This document shows positions 42,813 to 50,023 of a DNA stretch of 50,023 nt, piece after piece. Made by a program: the position numbers and the translations under genes. The notes under the pieces are model-generated. The model did not search any database. It saw nothing but the letters and a program-made list of their open reading frames with translations, and was not told the DNA's origin. Source of the DNA: Rhodospirillaceae bacterium (GTDB lineage Bacteria; Pseudomonadota; Alphaproteobacteria; UBA8366); assembly GCA_002722095.1 (NCBI GenBank), contig PBKG01000014.1, positions 1 to 50,023 on the forward strand, written 5' to 3'. The first letter of the stretch is position 1, and every line of letters starts with the position of its first letter.

Positions 42813-44899
42813 TGGCAGGACGCGTGCGCATCGGTGTCGACGTTGGCGGCACCTTTACCGACTTCGTGCTCGTCGATGAGGGGCGCGATCAGATTTTCAC
42901 GGGCAAGCAGCTAACGACCCCTGAAGACCCGAGCGCTGCGATCATGGAAGGGGTGGCGCGTCTGCTGTCGGAGTCCGAGACCGATCCGAAGGATGTGGAC
43001 AATCTCGTCCATGGCACGACCTTGATAACCAACACCATTATCGAGCGCACCGGCGCAAAAGTCGGGCTGATCAGTACCGAGGGGCACCGCGACGCGCTCG
43101 AGATGGGTAAGGAAATTCGTTACGACCTTTACGATCTCTTCATCGAGGCGCCGCCGTCGTTGGTCCCGCGCCACCTGCGGAAAACCGTTGCCGAGCGGGT
43201 TTCGCCGGATGGCGAAGTGCTGTTGGATTTCGATGAGGCCGGATTCCGGTCCGCGCTCGATAGTTTGGTCCAGGACGAGAACGTCGAAGCACTCGCCATC
43301 TCGTTCATGCACGCCTATCGCAATCCTGATCATGAACGGGCGGCGAAAAGAATCGTTGCCGATCTGTATGGCGATTTGCCGGTAACGATTTCGTCCGAGG
43401 TGGCCCCGGAAATTCGCGAATTCGAACGGACCAGCACTGCGTGTGCGAATGCCTATGTGCAGCCGCTGATGCAGAGCTATCTCGAACGGCTGGCGGGTAA
43501 ATTGAGCGACGCCGGGCATGACGGGACGCTCTATGTCATGCTGTCCGGCGGTGGCATCACCACGGTGAGGGATGCGGAAGCCTATCCGATCCGTTTGATC
43601 GAATCCGGTCCCGCAGCGGGTGCGATGGCCGCATCCTATTACAGCACCCTGACCGATACGGAAAATCTGATCTCTTACGATATGGGCGGGACCACCGCCA
43701 AAATGTGTTTGATCGATGGAGGTCGGCCCGACCGCAAGCATGATTTCGAGGCCGGGCGCGTGCGCCGCTTCGCCAAAGGATCGGGCTTGCCGCTTAAAGT
43801 TTCGGTGGTCGACATGATCGAAATTGGTGCGGGAGGTGGCAGCCTCGCCGCGGTCGACCAGATGGGACTTTTGAAAGTGGGACCTCGTAGTGCCGGTTCC
43901 CAACCGGGGCCTGTGTGCTATGGCCAGGGCGGCGCGGAGCCGGCCGTCACCGATGCGGATCTGTTCCTCGGATATCTAAATCCGGATTATTTCCTGGGCG
44001 GCGAGATGGCACTGGATTTGACCGAGGTCGAAAGGGCGATCGAGGAAAAAGTGGCGAAACCGCTTGGACTCAGTGTGCTGGAAGCGGCGGTTGGCATCCA
44101 CAATGTGGTGAACGAAAACATGGCCGCGGCGACGCGTATGCATCTCGCCGAAAAAGGCCGCGATCCGCGCCGATACGACATGATCGCTTTTGGCGGCGCG
44201 GGGCCTGTCCATGCCTGCCACATGGCGCGACTTTTGAAGCTGGACCATGTGATCGTTCCGTTGGGTGCTGGCGTAACGTCCGCCCTTGGTTTCCTTGTTG
44301 CGGCGCCTGCTGTCGATTACGTCCGCAGCTATGTCGCGCGGCTGGAGCAAATCGATTGGGATCATCTCAATGGATTGTTCGATGACATGGAGGCGGAGGC
44401 GACGTCGCTTCTGGTCGAAGCCGGCGCGAAGAAATCGGAAATAGCTTTCGAACGCAAAGCCGACATGCGTCATGTGGGTCAGGGATTCGAAATTTCGGTC
44501 CCCGTTCCAACCGGAAAACTCGCCGATGCCCACACCAAGGACTTGCGCGCCGGATTTTTCGATAGCTATCGAACCCTGTTCGAGCGTGCGGTAACCGACG
44601 TCCCGATTGAGACCATGAGCTGGCGTCTGTCAGCCACCGCACCGGTTCCCAATATCGCGCTTAATTTCCGGGGCCAGCGACCGGCCGACGGGAATAAATT
44701 AAAAGGTCAGCGTGAGGTCTACTTTGCCGAAACGGGTTTTGCGCCATGTGACGTCTACGATCGTTATGCCTTGGTCGAAGGCGACGTGATTGACGGCCCG
44801 GCAGTGATCGAGGAGCGGGAATCCACTACCGTGATGCCGCCCGGCACGCGGGCCGAGGTAGATGTGAGTTTAAATCTGAGGATCGATTTGAACGCTTGA
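42812..44899 (+). CDS. Hydantoinase/oxoprolinase subunit A (HyuA type)
   Basis: A 695-residue ATPase subunit. The N-terminus VRIGVDVGGTFTDFVLVDE and the second nucleotide motif ISYDMGGTTAKMCLIDGG (about residue 288) are the actin-like ATP site. The segment GAGGGSLAAVDQMGLLKVGP (near residue 343) and AFGGAGPVHACHMARLL are also conserved. With HyuB it should hydrolyse a hydantoin-, oxoproline- or similar lactam ring. Order B-A is reversed from many hyuA-hyuB operons, and the genes overlap by one base. Confidence 0.94.
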   Translation: MAGRVRIGVDVGGTFTDFVLVDEGRDQIFTGKQLTTPEDPSAAIMEGVARLLSESETDPKDVDNLVHGTTLITNTIIERTGAKVGLISTEGHRDALEMGKEIRYDLYDLFIEAPPSLVPRHLRKTVAERVSPDGEVLLDFDEAGFRSALDSLVQDENVEALAISFMHAYRNPDHERAAKRIVADLYGDLPVTISSEVAPEIREFERTSTACANAYVQPLMQSYLERLAGKLSDAGHDGTLYVMLSGGGITTVRDAEAYPIRLIESGPAAGAMAASYYSTLTDTENLISYDMGGTTAKMCLIDGGRPDRKHDFEAGRVRRFAKGSGLPLKVSVVDMIEIGAGGGSLAAVDQMGLLKVGPRSAGSQPGPVCYGQGGAEPAVTDADLFLGYLNPDYFLGGEMALDLTEVERAIEEKVAKPLGLSVLEAAVGIHNVVNENMAAATRMHLAEKGRDPRRYDMIAFGGAGPVHACHMARLLKLDHVIVPLGAGVTSALGFLVAAPAVDYVRSYVARLEQIDWDHLNGLFDDMEAEATSLLVEAGAKKSEIAFERKADMRHVGQGFEISVPVPTGKLADAHTKDLRAGFFDSYRTLFERAVTDVPIETMSWRLSATAPVPNIALNFRGQRPADGNKLKGQREVYFAETGFAPCDVYDRYALVEGDVIDGPAVIEERESTTVMPPGTRAEVDVSLNLRIDLNA

Positions 44900-44958
44900 C
44901 CGGTCGATCTATATTGCTCGGCATCGATTTTGGAGTTTTTCAATAGGAGCCCGGCGAT

Positions 44959-45600
44959 ATGTCAGAAGATCAACAATTCGCTGCCGAAGCGGCAGCGGCA
45001 CTTAAGCAACGAGTTTCAAGTTTGGACGATAACGGCCTCGACCTTCTATTCCGCGAGGCACGGTCGTTGCGTGCCTGGACCGATGCGCCGGTTTCCGACG
45101 AATTGCTGCATCAGCTCCACGATGTGTTCATCATGGCGCCGACTGCCAATAACGCGCAGCCGGTCCGAGTGCTCTACGTCAAAAGCGACGAAGCCAAGAA
45201 GCGTTTGATTCCCTGCTTGAACGAGGGGAACGTGGAGAAAACCATGACGGCCCCGGCGACCGCGATCATCGGCCATGACCTTGCTTTCCACGAAACATTC
45301 GACGAGTTATCGGGGCGCGAAGGCGGTGGCGCCCGGTTCGCCGACAATGCGGCAGCTGCTGAAACTTTCGCCTTTCGCAACGGCTCGCTGCAGGGCGGTT
45401 ATTTTATGCTGGCGGTCCGCGCGCTCGGCCTCGATGTGGGGCCGATGTCAGGTTTTAATAATGAGGCGGTGGATAAGGAGTTCTTCGCAGGAACAGAGAT
45501 CAAATCGAATTTCCTCTGCAACATCGGCTATGGCGATCCTTCCGGCATGAGGCCTCGTGGCCGTCGGTTCGCGTTCAACGAAATTTCGGAGATCCTCTGA
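44959..45600 (+). CDS. rutE: RutE-like malonic semialdehyde reductase (nitroreductase family)
   Basis: A 213-residue FMN nitroreductase-family enzyme closely resembling RutE, which reduces malonic semialdehyde to 3-hydroxypropionate in the Rut uracil pathway. Shared features: APVSDELLHQLHDV, APTANNAQPVRVLYVKS, GNVEKTMTAPATAIIGHD, AFRNGSLQGGYFMLAVRALGLD and GPMSGFNN. An AGGAG site precedes the ATG, 59 bases after hyuA. No other rut genes (rutA-D, F) are in the window. Its place after a monooxygenase and hydantoinase suggests a three-carbon semialdehyde arises from the ring. Confidence 0.88.
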   Translation: MSEDQQFAAEAAAALKQRVSSLDDNGLDLLFREARSLRAWTDAPVSDELLHQLHDVFIMAPTANNAQPVRVLYVKSDEAKKRLIPCLNEGNVEKTMTAPATAIIGHDLAFHETFDELSGREGGGARFADNAAAAETFAFRNGSLQGGYFMLAVRALGLDVGPMSGFNNEAVDKEFFAGTEIKSNFLCNIGYGDPSGMRPRGRRFAFNEISEIL

Positions 45601-45679
45601 CCGAGGCGGGTACTTGCGCTGGTGCCGAGGCTTGATTAGCGTAGGCAACAATTCAAAAAATCCATAGGGGGGATTCCAC

Positions 45680-46537
45680 ATGCATTGGACCAATCGCCGC
45701 GAAAAGTTCCGCGCTTATCTCGAAGGTGATAAATGCTATCACCCTGGCTCCGTTTTCGACGCAATGTCGGCACGCATGGCCGAGGATATCGGATTTGAAG
45801 CCGGCATGTTTGCGGGTTCGGTGGGGTCTCTCTCCGTACTCGGATCTCCGGACGATATCGTACTCACGCTTAGCGAATTCGCCGGCCAGGCCTACCGCAT
45901 TAATCGCGCAGGTCAGTTGCCGTTGATCGTCGATGCGGATCATGGCTACGGCAATGCGCTTAACGTCAAACGTACCGTCGAAGAACTCGAAAGTGCGGGC
46001 GTTGCCATGCTGACCATCGAAGACACCGAACTGCCGAAAGCGTTTGGGACCGTCGGCACCACTCGGTTGATCTCGATCGAAGAGGGCGTTGGCAAAATGA
46101 AGGCCGCGCTTGAAGGGCGCCAGGACCCGAGTTTGGTCGTTGCCGGGCGGTCGAGCGCGGCCGGGGTCAATGGTGTCGAGGATGCGGTGGCGCGGACCAA
46201 GGCCTATGAAGAAGCTGGTGTCGATTGCATGTTCTTGGCCGGCATCACGACCCGTGATGAGCTGGAAGCGGTTTCAAGCGCCGTTAAGATTCCACTCATG
46301 CTCGGGAGTACGCCGGACGAAATGCGGGACCTCGATTACCTCGCGGGACAACGTGTTCGATTTGCTCTGCAAGGTCACAAGCCGATCATGGCCTCGATCA
46401 AGGCGGCCTACGATACGCTGAAAGCCCTGCGCGAAGGTGCCGATCCGAAAGAGTTGGAAGGAGCCTCGTCGGATCTGTTGAATCAGGTCACCCGTGGCGA
46501 CGATTTCAAACGATGGAAGAAGGATTATTTGAGTTAA
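45680..46537 (+). CDS. Oxaloacetate-decarboxylase-like PEP mutase / isocitrate lyase family protein
   Basis: A 285-residue enzyme of the isocitrate lyase / PEP mutase superfamily. It closely parallels the Pseudomonas aeruginosa oxaloacetate decarboxylase as I recall it: CYHPGSVFDAMSARMAEDIGFE, DADHGYGNALNVKRTVEELE with metal Asp85 and Asp87, Arg157, and His233 in QGHKPIMASIKAAYD. The loop after Arg157 reads SSAAG where the reference has TNAEL. It would decarboxylate oxaloacetate or a related 2-keto dicarboxylate. A GGGGGGA site precedes the ATG and a strong terminator follows. Confidence 0.87.
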   Translation: MHWTNRREKFRAYLEGDKCYHPGSVFDAMSARMAEDIGFEAGMFAGSVGSLSVLGSPDDIVLTLSEFAGQAYRINRAGQLPLIVDADHGYGNALNVKRTVEELESAGVAMLTIEDTELPKAFGTVGTTRLISIEEGVGKMKAALEGRQDPSLVVAGRSSAAGVNGVEDAVARTKAYEEAGVDCMFLAGITTRDELEAVSSAVKIPLMLGSTPDEMRDLDYLAGQRVRFALQGHKPIMASIKAAYDTLKALREGADPKELEGASSDLLNQVTRGDDFKRWKKDYLS

Positions 46538-46552
46538 TCCGCTCGGAAATCC

Positions 46553-46590
46553 AAAAAAGAAGGGGACCCGATACCGGGTCCCCTTTTTTT
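46553..46590. terminator. Bidirectional intrinsic terminator
   Basis: AGGGGACCCG (46561-46570) pairs with CGGGTCCCCT (46575-46584) with a four-base loop, flanked by A-rich sequence on the left and TTTTTT on the right. It can end the plus-strand hydantoinase/RutE/decarboxylase transcripts and the minus-strand small membrane gene. Confidence 0.92.
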
Positions 46591-46650
46591 GTGGAGGTAG
46601 AATGCCGTTTATGACGGCTAGGGGAGGAAGTCTGCTGTAGCGCATCCAGC

Positions 46651-46812
46651 CTACGAAAGCGTTGCACCGGATTGGACGAGAGTCACCACCAGGAAACCAG
46701 CCGAGAACGCGCTCAAAATCCGTACCGCAGGTGTCATCTTTTTCGGAAGTACGAAAAAGATTGCTGCCATCAATGCGGCCGACATGAGATTTATCAAAAT
46801 GACATTGCTCAT
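46651..46812 (-). CDS. Small two-helix membrane protein (53 residues)
   Basis: A 53-residue protein with two hydrophobic stretches (about residues 4-20 and 33-48) joined by a basic loop (LPKKMTPAVRI). An AGGAG ribosome site lies 8 bases before the ATG at 46812, and the gene ends before the terminator at 46553-46590, so it looks real. A longer open frame in the same phase crosses the promoter region and is not used. No family recognised. Confidence 0.7.
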   Translation of the reverse strand: MSNVILINLMSAALMAAIFFVLPKKMTPAVRILSAFSAGFLVVTLVQSGATLS

Positions 46813-46840
46813 TGGGGTGCTCCTGTATGCTCCTTTCGCC

Positions 46841-46859
46841 TTTTGTGCGTTGCACAAAA
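46841..46859. promoter_or_regulatory. Perfect 8-bp inverted repeat upstream of the small membrane gene
   Basis: TTTTGTGC-GTT-GCACAAAA is a perfect inverted repeat with a three-base centre, just upstream of the small membrane gene. A related imperfect copy (TTGTGCATTGCAATAAAAT) lies at 46912-46930. Two similar palindromes in a divergent 200-base spacer suggest a shared operator. No regulator gene is adjacent. Confidence 0.5.
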
Positions 46860-47014
46860 TCTTACGCGGATATATGTATCTTCGACGTGTTTTCAATACT
46901 ATATAGAAAAATTGTGCATTGCAATAAAATTTTTGCATATGCGAAGTGAATTGCATTGATTGAACCCGGATTGGTGGCTGGTTGAACCGAAGCATGCTCG
47001 CTATAGTCCGGCGC

Positions 47015-48310
47015 ATGAATGTTCCAAATCCTATTCGCGTGGGGCTGGTCGGGGCCGGTAAGTTCGGCAGCATGTTTCTGTCTCAAGTTCCGAGCATGCC
47101 CGAAGTCGAAGTTCGCGCGATCGCCGAGCTCGATCCGTCTCGTGCGCGCGAAGCCTGCCAACGGGTGGGCTGGGACGAAACCACGATCGAGCAAGTTAAC
47201 TTTGTAACCGACGCTGTGGCGCTGGCGGGCTCAGACGAGATCGACGTGTTGGTCGAGGCGACAGGCGACCCCGAGGCGGCGATCCGTCATGCATTGGCGA
47301 GTTTCGAGGGTGGTCACCATGTGGTCAACGTCACCGTCGAAGCGGACGCGCTCATCGGCCCGCTCTTGGCCGAACGTGCGGCGGCAGCCGGGGTCGTCTA
47401 TTCGCTCGCTTATGGCGACCAGCCGGCGTTGATTTGCGAACTGGTCGATTGGGCGCGCACGTGCGGGTTTTCCGTGGTCGCGGCCGGCAAAGGGACCAAA
47501 TATGTACCCGGAGATCACGACGCGAACCCCGATACCGTATGGACCCACTACGGATTGTCGCCCAATCGGGCAGCGGCAGCGGGAATGAACCCCCGCATGT
47601 TCACCTCCTTCGTAGACGGAACTAAATCGGCAATCGAAATGGCGGCGGTGGCGAATGCCACTGGTCTCAGCCCGGCGCCGGACGGCTTGTCCTTTCCGCC
47701 GTGCCCGGCAACGCGATTGCAGGAGGTTCTGAAACCGTCAGCGGAAGGTGGTTGCCTCGATCACAAGGGTCAAGTGGAAGTGATTTCGTCGAAAGAGCCC
47801 GACGGTACCGATGTAGAAAACAATCTTCGCTGGGGCGTCTATGTGGTGATCGAGGCGCCTAACGATTACACCGCTGCCTGTTTCGAGGAGTACGGACTTG
47901 CCTCGGAAGGTGGGCGTTACGCATCGATGTATAAACCGTTCCATCTTATCGGGCTGGAACTTGGATTTTCGGTGGTACGGGCCGCGCGCGACGGAATGGC
48001 GACCGGTTGTCCCAGCGTATTTCAGGCCGATGTAGCGGCAGTTGCTAAAACCGATTTGGCGAAAGGCTCGGTCCTTGATGGCGAAGGTGGATTTTCAGTC
48101 TGGGGCAACATTCAACCCGCCGCCGATAGCGTAGCGGCCGGAAACCTGCCGATTGGCCTTTCCCACGGGGTGACGTTGAAGCGCGCGCTGGCCAAGGGCG
48201 AAACCGTACGCTGGGAAGATGTGGAAATCGACGAGGAGGCTGAGGCAGTGCAGCTGCGTCGTGAAATGGAAGCCGCGTTTCTAAATCGCCAAACCGAGGC
48301 AGCGGAATAG
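47015..48310 (+). CDS. Homoserine-dehydrogenase-like NAD(P) oxidoreductase with SAF domain
   Basis: A 431-residue protein. An N-terminal Rossmann fold (RVGLVGAGKFGSMFLSQV) and a homoserine-dehydrogenase-like middle are followed by a C-terminal SAF domain (about residues 345-410, LPIGLSHGVTLKRALAKGETVRW). Such fusions appear in branched sugar-acid and related catabolism, but a specific reaction cannot be named here. Start is uncertain: TTG 46982, ATG 46994 and ATG 47015 share the frame and none has a clear ribosome site; I use 47015, where homology begins. It is 12 bases from the pirin gene. Confidence 0.85.
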   Translation: MNVPNPIRVGLVGAGKFGSMFLSQVPSMPEVEVRAIAELDPSRAREACQRVGWDETTIEQVNFVTDAVALAGSDEIDVLVEATGDPEAAIRHALASFEGGHHVVNVTVEADALIGPLLAERAAAAGVVYSLAYGDQPALICELVDWARTCGFSVVAAGKGTKYVPGDHDANPDTVWTHYGLSPNRAAAAGMNPRMFTSFVDGTKSAIEMAAVANATGLSPAPDGLSFPPCPATRLQEVLKPSAEGGCLDHKGQVEVISSKEPDGTDVENNLRWGVYVVIEAPNDYTAACFEEYGLASEGGRYASMYKPFHLIGLELGFSVVRAARDGMATGCPSVFQADVAAVAKTDLAKGSVLDGEGGFSVWGNIQPAADSVAAGNLPIGLSHGVTLKRALAKGETVRWEDVEIDEEAEAVQLRREMEAAFLNRQTEAAE

Positions 48311-48322
48311 GGGCCGTTTAAG

Positions 48323-49183
48323 ATGGTGGAAATCATCGAAGGCCGTGAGTCGGACCTCGGCGATTTCACCGTTCGGCGCGTGCTACCTACCAAGGGGCGG
48401 CAAATGATCGGACCCTTTATTTTTTTCGATCATATGGGCCCACTCACCCTGGCGACCGGTCAACGCATCGATGTGCGCCCGCATCCTCATATCGGCCTCG
48501 CTACCGTTACTTATCTGTTCCGAGGCGAGATGGTGCATCGTGATAGCCTGGGGTCAATTCAAAGTGTGCGCCCAGGAGACATCAACTGGATGACCGCCGG
48601 CCGTGGCATCGTCCATTCCGAGCGCACTGCGACTGACGATCTCCATAAGCGTCAGCGATTTATACATGGCATCCAGGCTTGGGTTGCATTGCCGGTCACC
48701 GATGAGGAAACCGAACCTGAATTTCATAACCATTCCCGCCTCGACCTGCCGCTTTTAAAGGATGGCGGTGTGACGATCCGTTTGCTGGCAGGAAGCGCCT
48801 ACGGTTCAGTTTCGCCAGTGAAAACATTCTCGCCGATGTTCTATGCGGATGTGTCGGTGGACTCCGGTGCGAGCCTGAGCCTTCCGGATGAGTATCCCGA
48901 TCGCGGTTTTTATCTGGTCGAGGGCAACGTCGAGTATGCCGGGAAGATATATGAACCAGGACAAATGGTAATCGCGGGAGAAAATGACGCTGGTCAAATA
49001 GCTGCGAAAAGCGATGCGCAATTAATGTTGTTAGGCGGCACGCCACTAACTGGCGAGCCGCATATTTGGTGGAATTTCGTTTCCAGTCGTCCGGATCGTA
49101 TCGAACAGGCCAAGCAGGATTGGGCCGGTGGACGGTTCGTCCCTGTGCCGGGCGAAAGTGATTTCATTCCTCTGCCCCAATAG
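48323..49183 (+). CDS. Pirin-family protein
   Basis: A 286-residue bicupin of the pirin family. The four metal ligands are visible as His54 and His56 (RPHPHIGLATVTYLF), His98 and Glu100 (AGRGIVHSE). Pirins bind iron, some act as quercetin dioxygenases, and others bind metabolic enzymes. It lies 12 bases after the SAF oxidoreductase gene and 73 before a 2OG-oxygenase-like gene, so a shared transcript is likely. Function in this context is unknown. Confidence 0.95.
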   Translation: MVEIIEGRESDLGDFTVRRVLPTKGRQMIGPFIFFDHMGPLTLATGQRIDVRPHPHIGLATVTYLFRGEMVHRDSLGSIQSVRPGDINWMTAGRGIVHSERTATDDLHKRQRFIHGIQAWVALPVTDEETEPEFHNHSRLDLPLLKDGGVTIRLLAGSAYGSVSPVKTFSPMFYADVSVDSGASLSLPDEYPDRGFYLVEGNVEYAGKIYEPGQMVIAGENDAGQIAAKSDAQLMLLGGTPLTGEPHIWWNFVSSRPDRIEQAKQDWAGGRFVPVPGESDFIPLPQ

Positions 49184-49256
49184 CGGACTTTCGTTTGCGT
49201 CGGTGCCTTGCTACCGTAGCGTCACGTACAATTGGCCAAGCTATTGAAATCGTTCG

Positions 49257-49883
49257 ATGCCAAACCGCATTTCCCATAGCGATGAAGATCGTTCGCTACA
49301 GTTGATATTCCCGACCGTCGTCGAGCGTTACACCATGCCCGATGCGGACCGGGTAAATCGTGACCTGACCGGGGCGGTGCATGCGCTTCGTGAGCGCACG
49401 CCGAACGCGCGTCTCGACGGTTATTCCAGTGATGTCTACACGACCTACGGTGCCGAAGAGCGGCTTTACGATATTCCCGACTTTGCCGAGATCACCGATT
49501 GGATGCGATCCTGCTTTGCGTCATACGCGGAGCATATGAGCTATGCCGCCTCGCCGCAGGGCATCCGGCTTACCCAGTGTTGGGTCAATGTTTATAAAAA
49601 GGGCTTTGCCCATGAACTCCACACACACCCCAACAATATTCTAAGCGGTGTTTATTATGTGAGAGCACCGGTGGGATGTGCGGAAATTCGGTTTCACGCG
49701 CCGCATGCGTTCTCGATGTTTCGCCCGGAAAAACGCGTCGACACCGAAATCAACGAGACATCCCACGCGATCCAGCCGCGCGAAGGGGAGATGATCATCT
49801 TCAACAGCGCGGTCAAGCACAATGTGGCACCTAATGCGATCGAGGAAGAACGCATCATAATTTCCGCCAATGCACTGTTGTGA
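49257..49883 (+). CDS. Putative 2OG-Fe(II) oxygenase (TIGR02466 type)
   Basis: A 208-residue protein resembling the TIGR02466 / PF13759 oxygenase family. The iron-site region is GFAHELHTHPNNILSGVYY with candidate ligands His119, His122 and His124, and the C-terminal AVKHNVAPN with His188 and Arg199 for 2-oxoglutarate. The ribosome site is weak. It follows pirin and precedes a second, similar-looking gene by 9 bases. Its substrate is unknown. Confidence 0.83.
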   Translation: MPNRISHSDEDRSLQLIFPTVVERYTMPDADRVNRDLTGAVHALRERTPNARLDGYSSDVYTTYGAEERLYDIPDFAEITDWMRSCFASYAEHMSYAASPQGIRLTQCWVNVYKKGFAHELHTHPNNILSGVYYVRAPVGCAEIRFHAPHAFSMFRPEKRVDTEINETSHAIQPREGEMIIFNSAVKHNVAPNAIEEERIIISANALL

Positions 49884-49892
49884 GTGGAAACG

Positions 49893-50023
49893 ATGAACCC
49901 GTCTCCTGAAACATTACTGTTGTTCCCGGGTGTGCTCCACACCACTCGCTTCCGGGAGGCGGCGGTATTGAATGCAAGCGTTGCAGCGGAGGTTGAGGCG
50001 CTGCGGCGTGAGTTCGACGGTAC
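49893..50023 (+). CDS. Start of a second putative oxygenase gene (partial)
   Basis: The gene begins at ATG 49893 and runs off the window after 43 codons (MNPSPETLLLFPGVLHTTRF, then a helical stretch LNASVAAEVEALRREF). The LFP start and following helix resemble the N-terminus of TIGR02466-type oxygenases. It is 9 bases after the previous gene's stop, so the two are probably a tandem pair. Family assignment is tentative because most of it is outside the window. Confidence 0.55.
   Translation, partial: MNPSPETLLLFPGVLHTTRFREAAVLNASVAAEVEALRREFDG

Overview
The window reads as bacterial chromosome, most likely an alphaproteobacterium. It has roughly 55-60% GC by eye, an rRNA operon ending 23S-5S followed by an initiator tRNA of alphaproteobacterial type (C1 opposite A72, A29-U41 in the anticodon stem), Shine-Dalgarno led genes, a Tat-like leader, and many carboxylate-catabolism families typical of marine or soil Rhodospirillales-like bacteria. 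Genus cannot be set from sequence alone. I see no prophage, IS element, CRISPR array or toxin-antitoxin pair.

Layout. 1-812: 3' end of 23S rRNA, 5S rRNA, a terminator, and tRNA-fMet with its own candidate promoter and terminator. 1174-6093: a small CoA-thioester module (class III CoA transferase, IclR regulator, acyl-CoA ligase, MaoC/FAS1-like hydratase). It is bracketed by a 14-nt repeat of the tRNA-fMet 3' end. 6418-9323: phosphonoacetate hydrolase with a zinc-type dehydrogenase, followed by decayed gene remnants. 9350-14351: a four-gene envelope iron cluster (imelysin, di-haem DUF1111 oxidoreductase, second imelysin, DUF1513). 14352-16108: a shared regulatory region with a candidate Fur site and a clear cobalamin riboswitch that leads into an outer-membrane porin-like gene. 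16242-24264: assorted carboxylate catabolism (hydratase, two TauD-type dioxygenases, beta-hydroxyacid dehydrogenase, SMP-30 lactonase, CoA transferase, MmgE/PrpD). 24277-26047: exported amidohydrolase plus 1-Cys peroxiredoxin. 26276-29454: a complete tripartite tricarboxylate transporter (TctC-TctB-TctA). 29459-34672: CapA-like protein, CmcJ-like hydroxylase, a second MmgE/PrpD, a third TauD, and a DUF1353 protein. 34669-39078: NDP-forming acyl-CoA ligase with two acyl-CoA dehydrogenases that look like an alpha/beta pair. 39367-46537: GntR regulator, luciferase-like monooxygenase, hydantoinase/oxoprolinase B and A, RutE-like reductase and an oxaloacetate-decarboxylase-like PEP-mutase-family enzyme. 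46651-50023: a tiny membrane protein, a homoserine-dehydrogenase/SAF protein, pirin, and two 2OG-Fe(II)-oxygenase-like genes, the last cut by the window end.

How it fits together. From about 16 kb onward the window resembles a scavenging region for organic acids and N-heterocycles: an uptake system for (tri)carboxylates, Fe/2-oxoglutarate oxygenases that open or hydroxylate substrates, CoA transferases and ligases that activate acids, MmgE/PrpD and acyl-CoA dehydrogenases that process them, and a hydantoinase/monooxygenase/RutE set that could break a cyclic amide. The MmgE/PrpD-TauD pairing occurs twice, about 10 kb apart. The least conventional features are the cobalamin-riboswitch porin with an RBS-occluding hairpin, the Rut-like hydantoinase cluster, and the tRNA-end repeat around the first CoA module.
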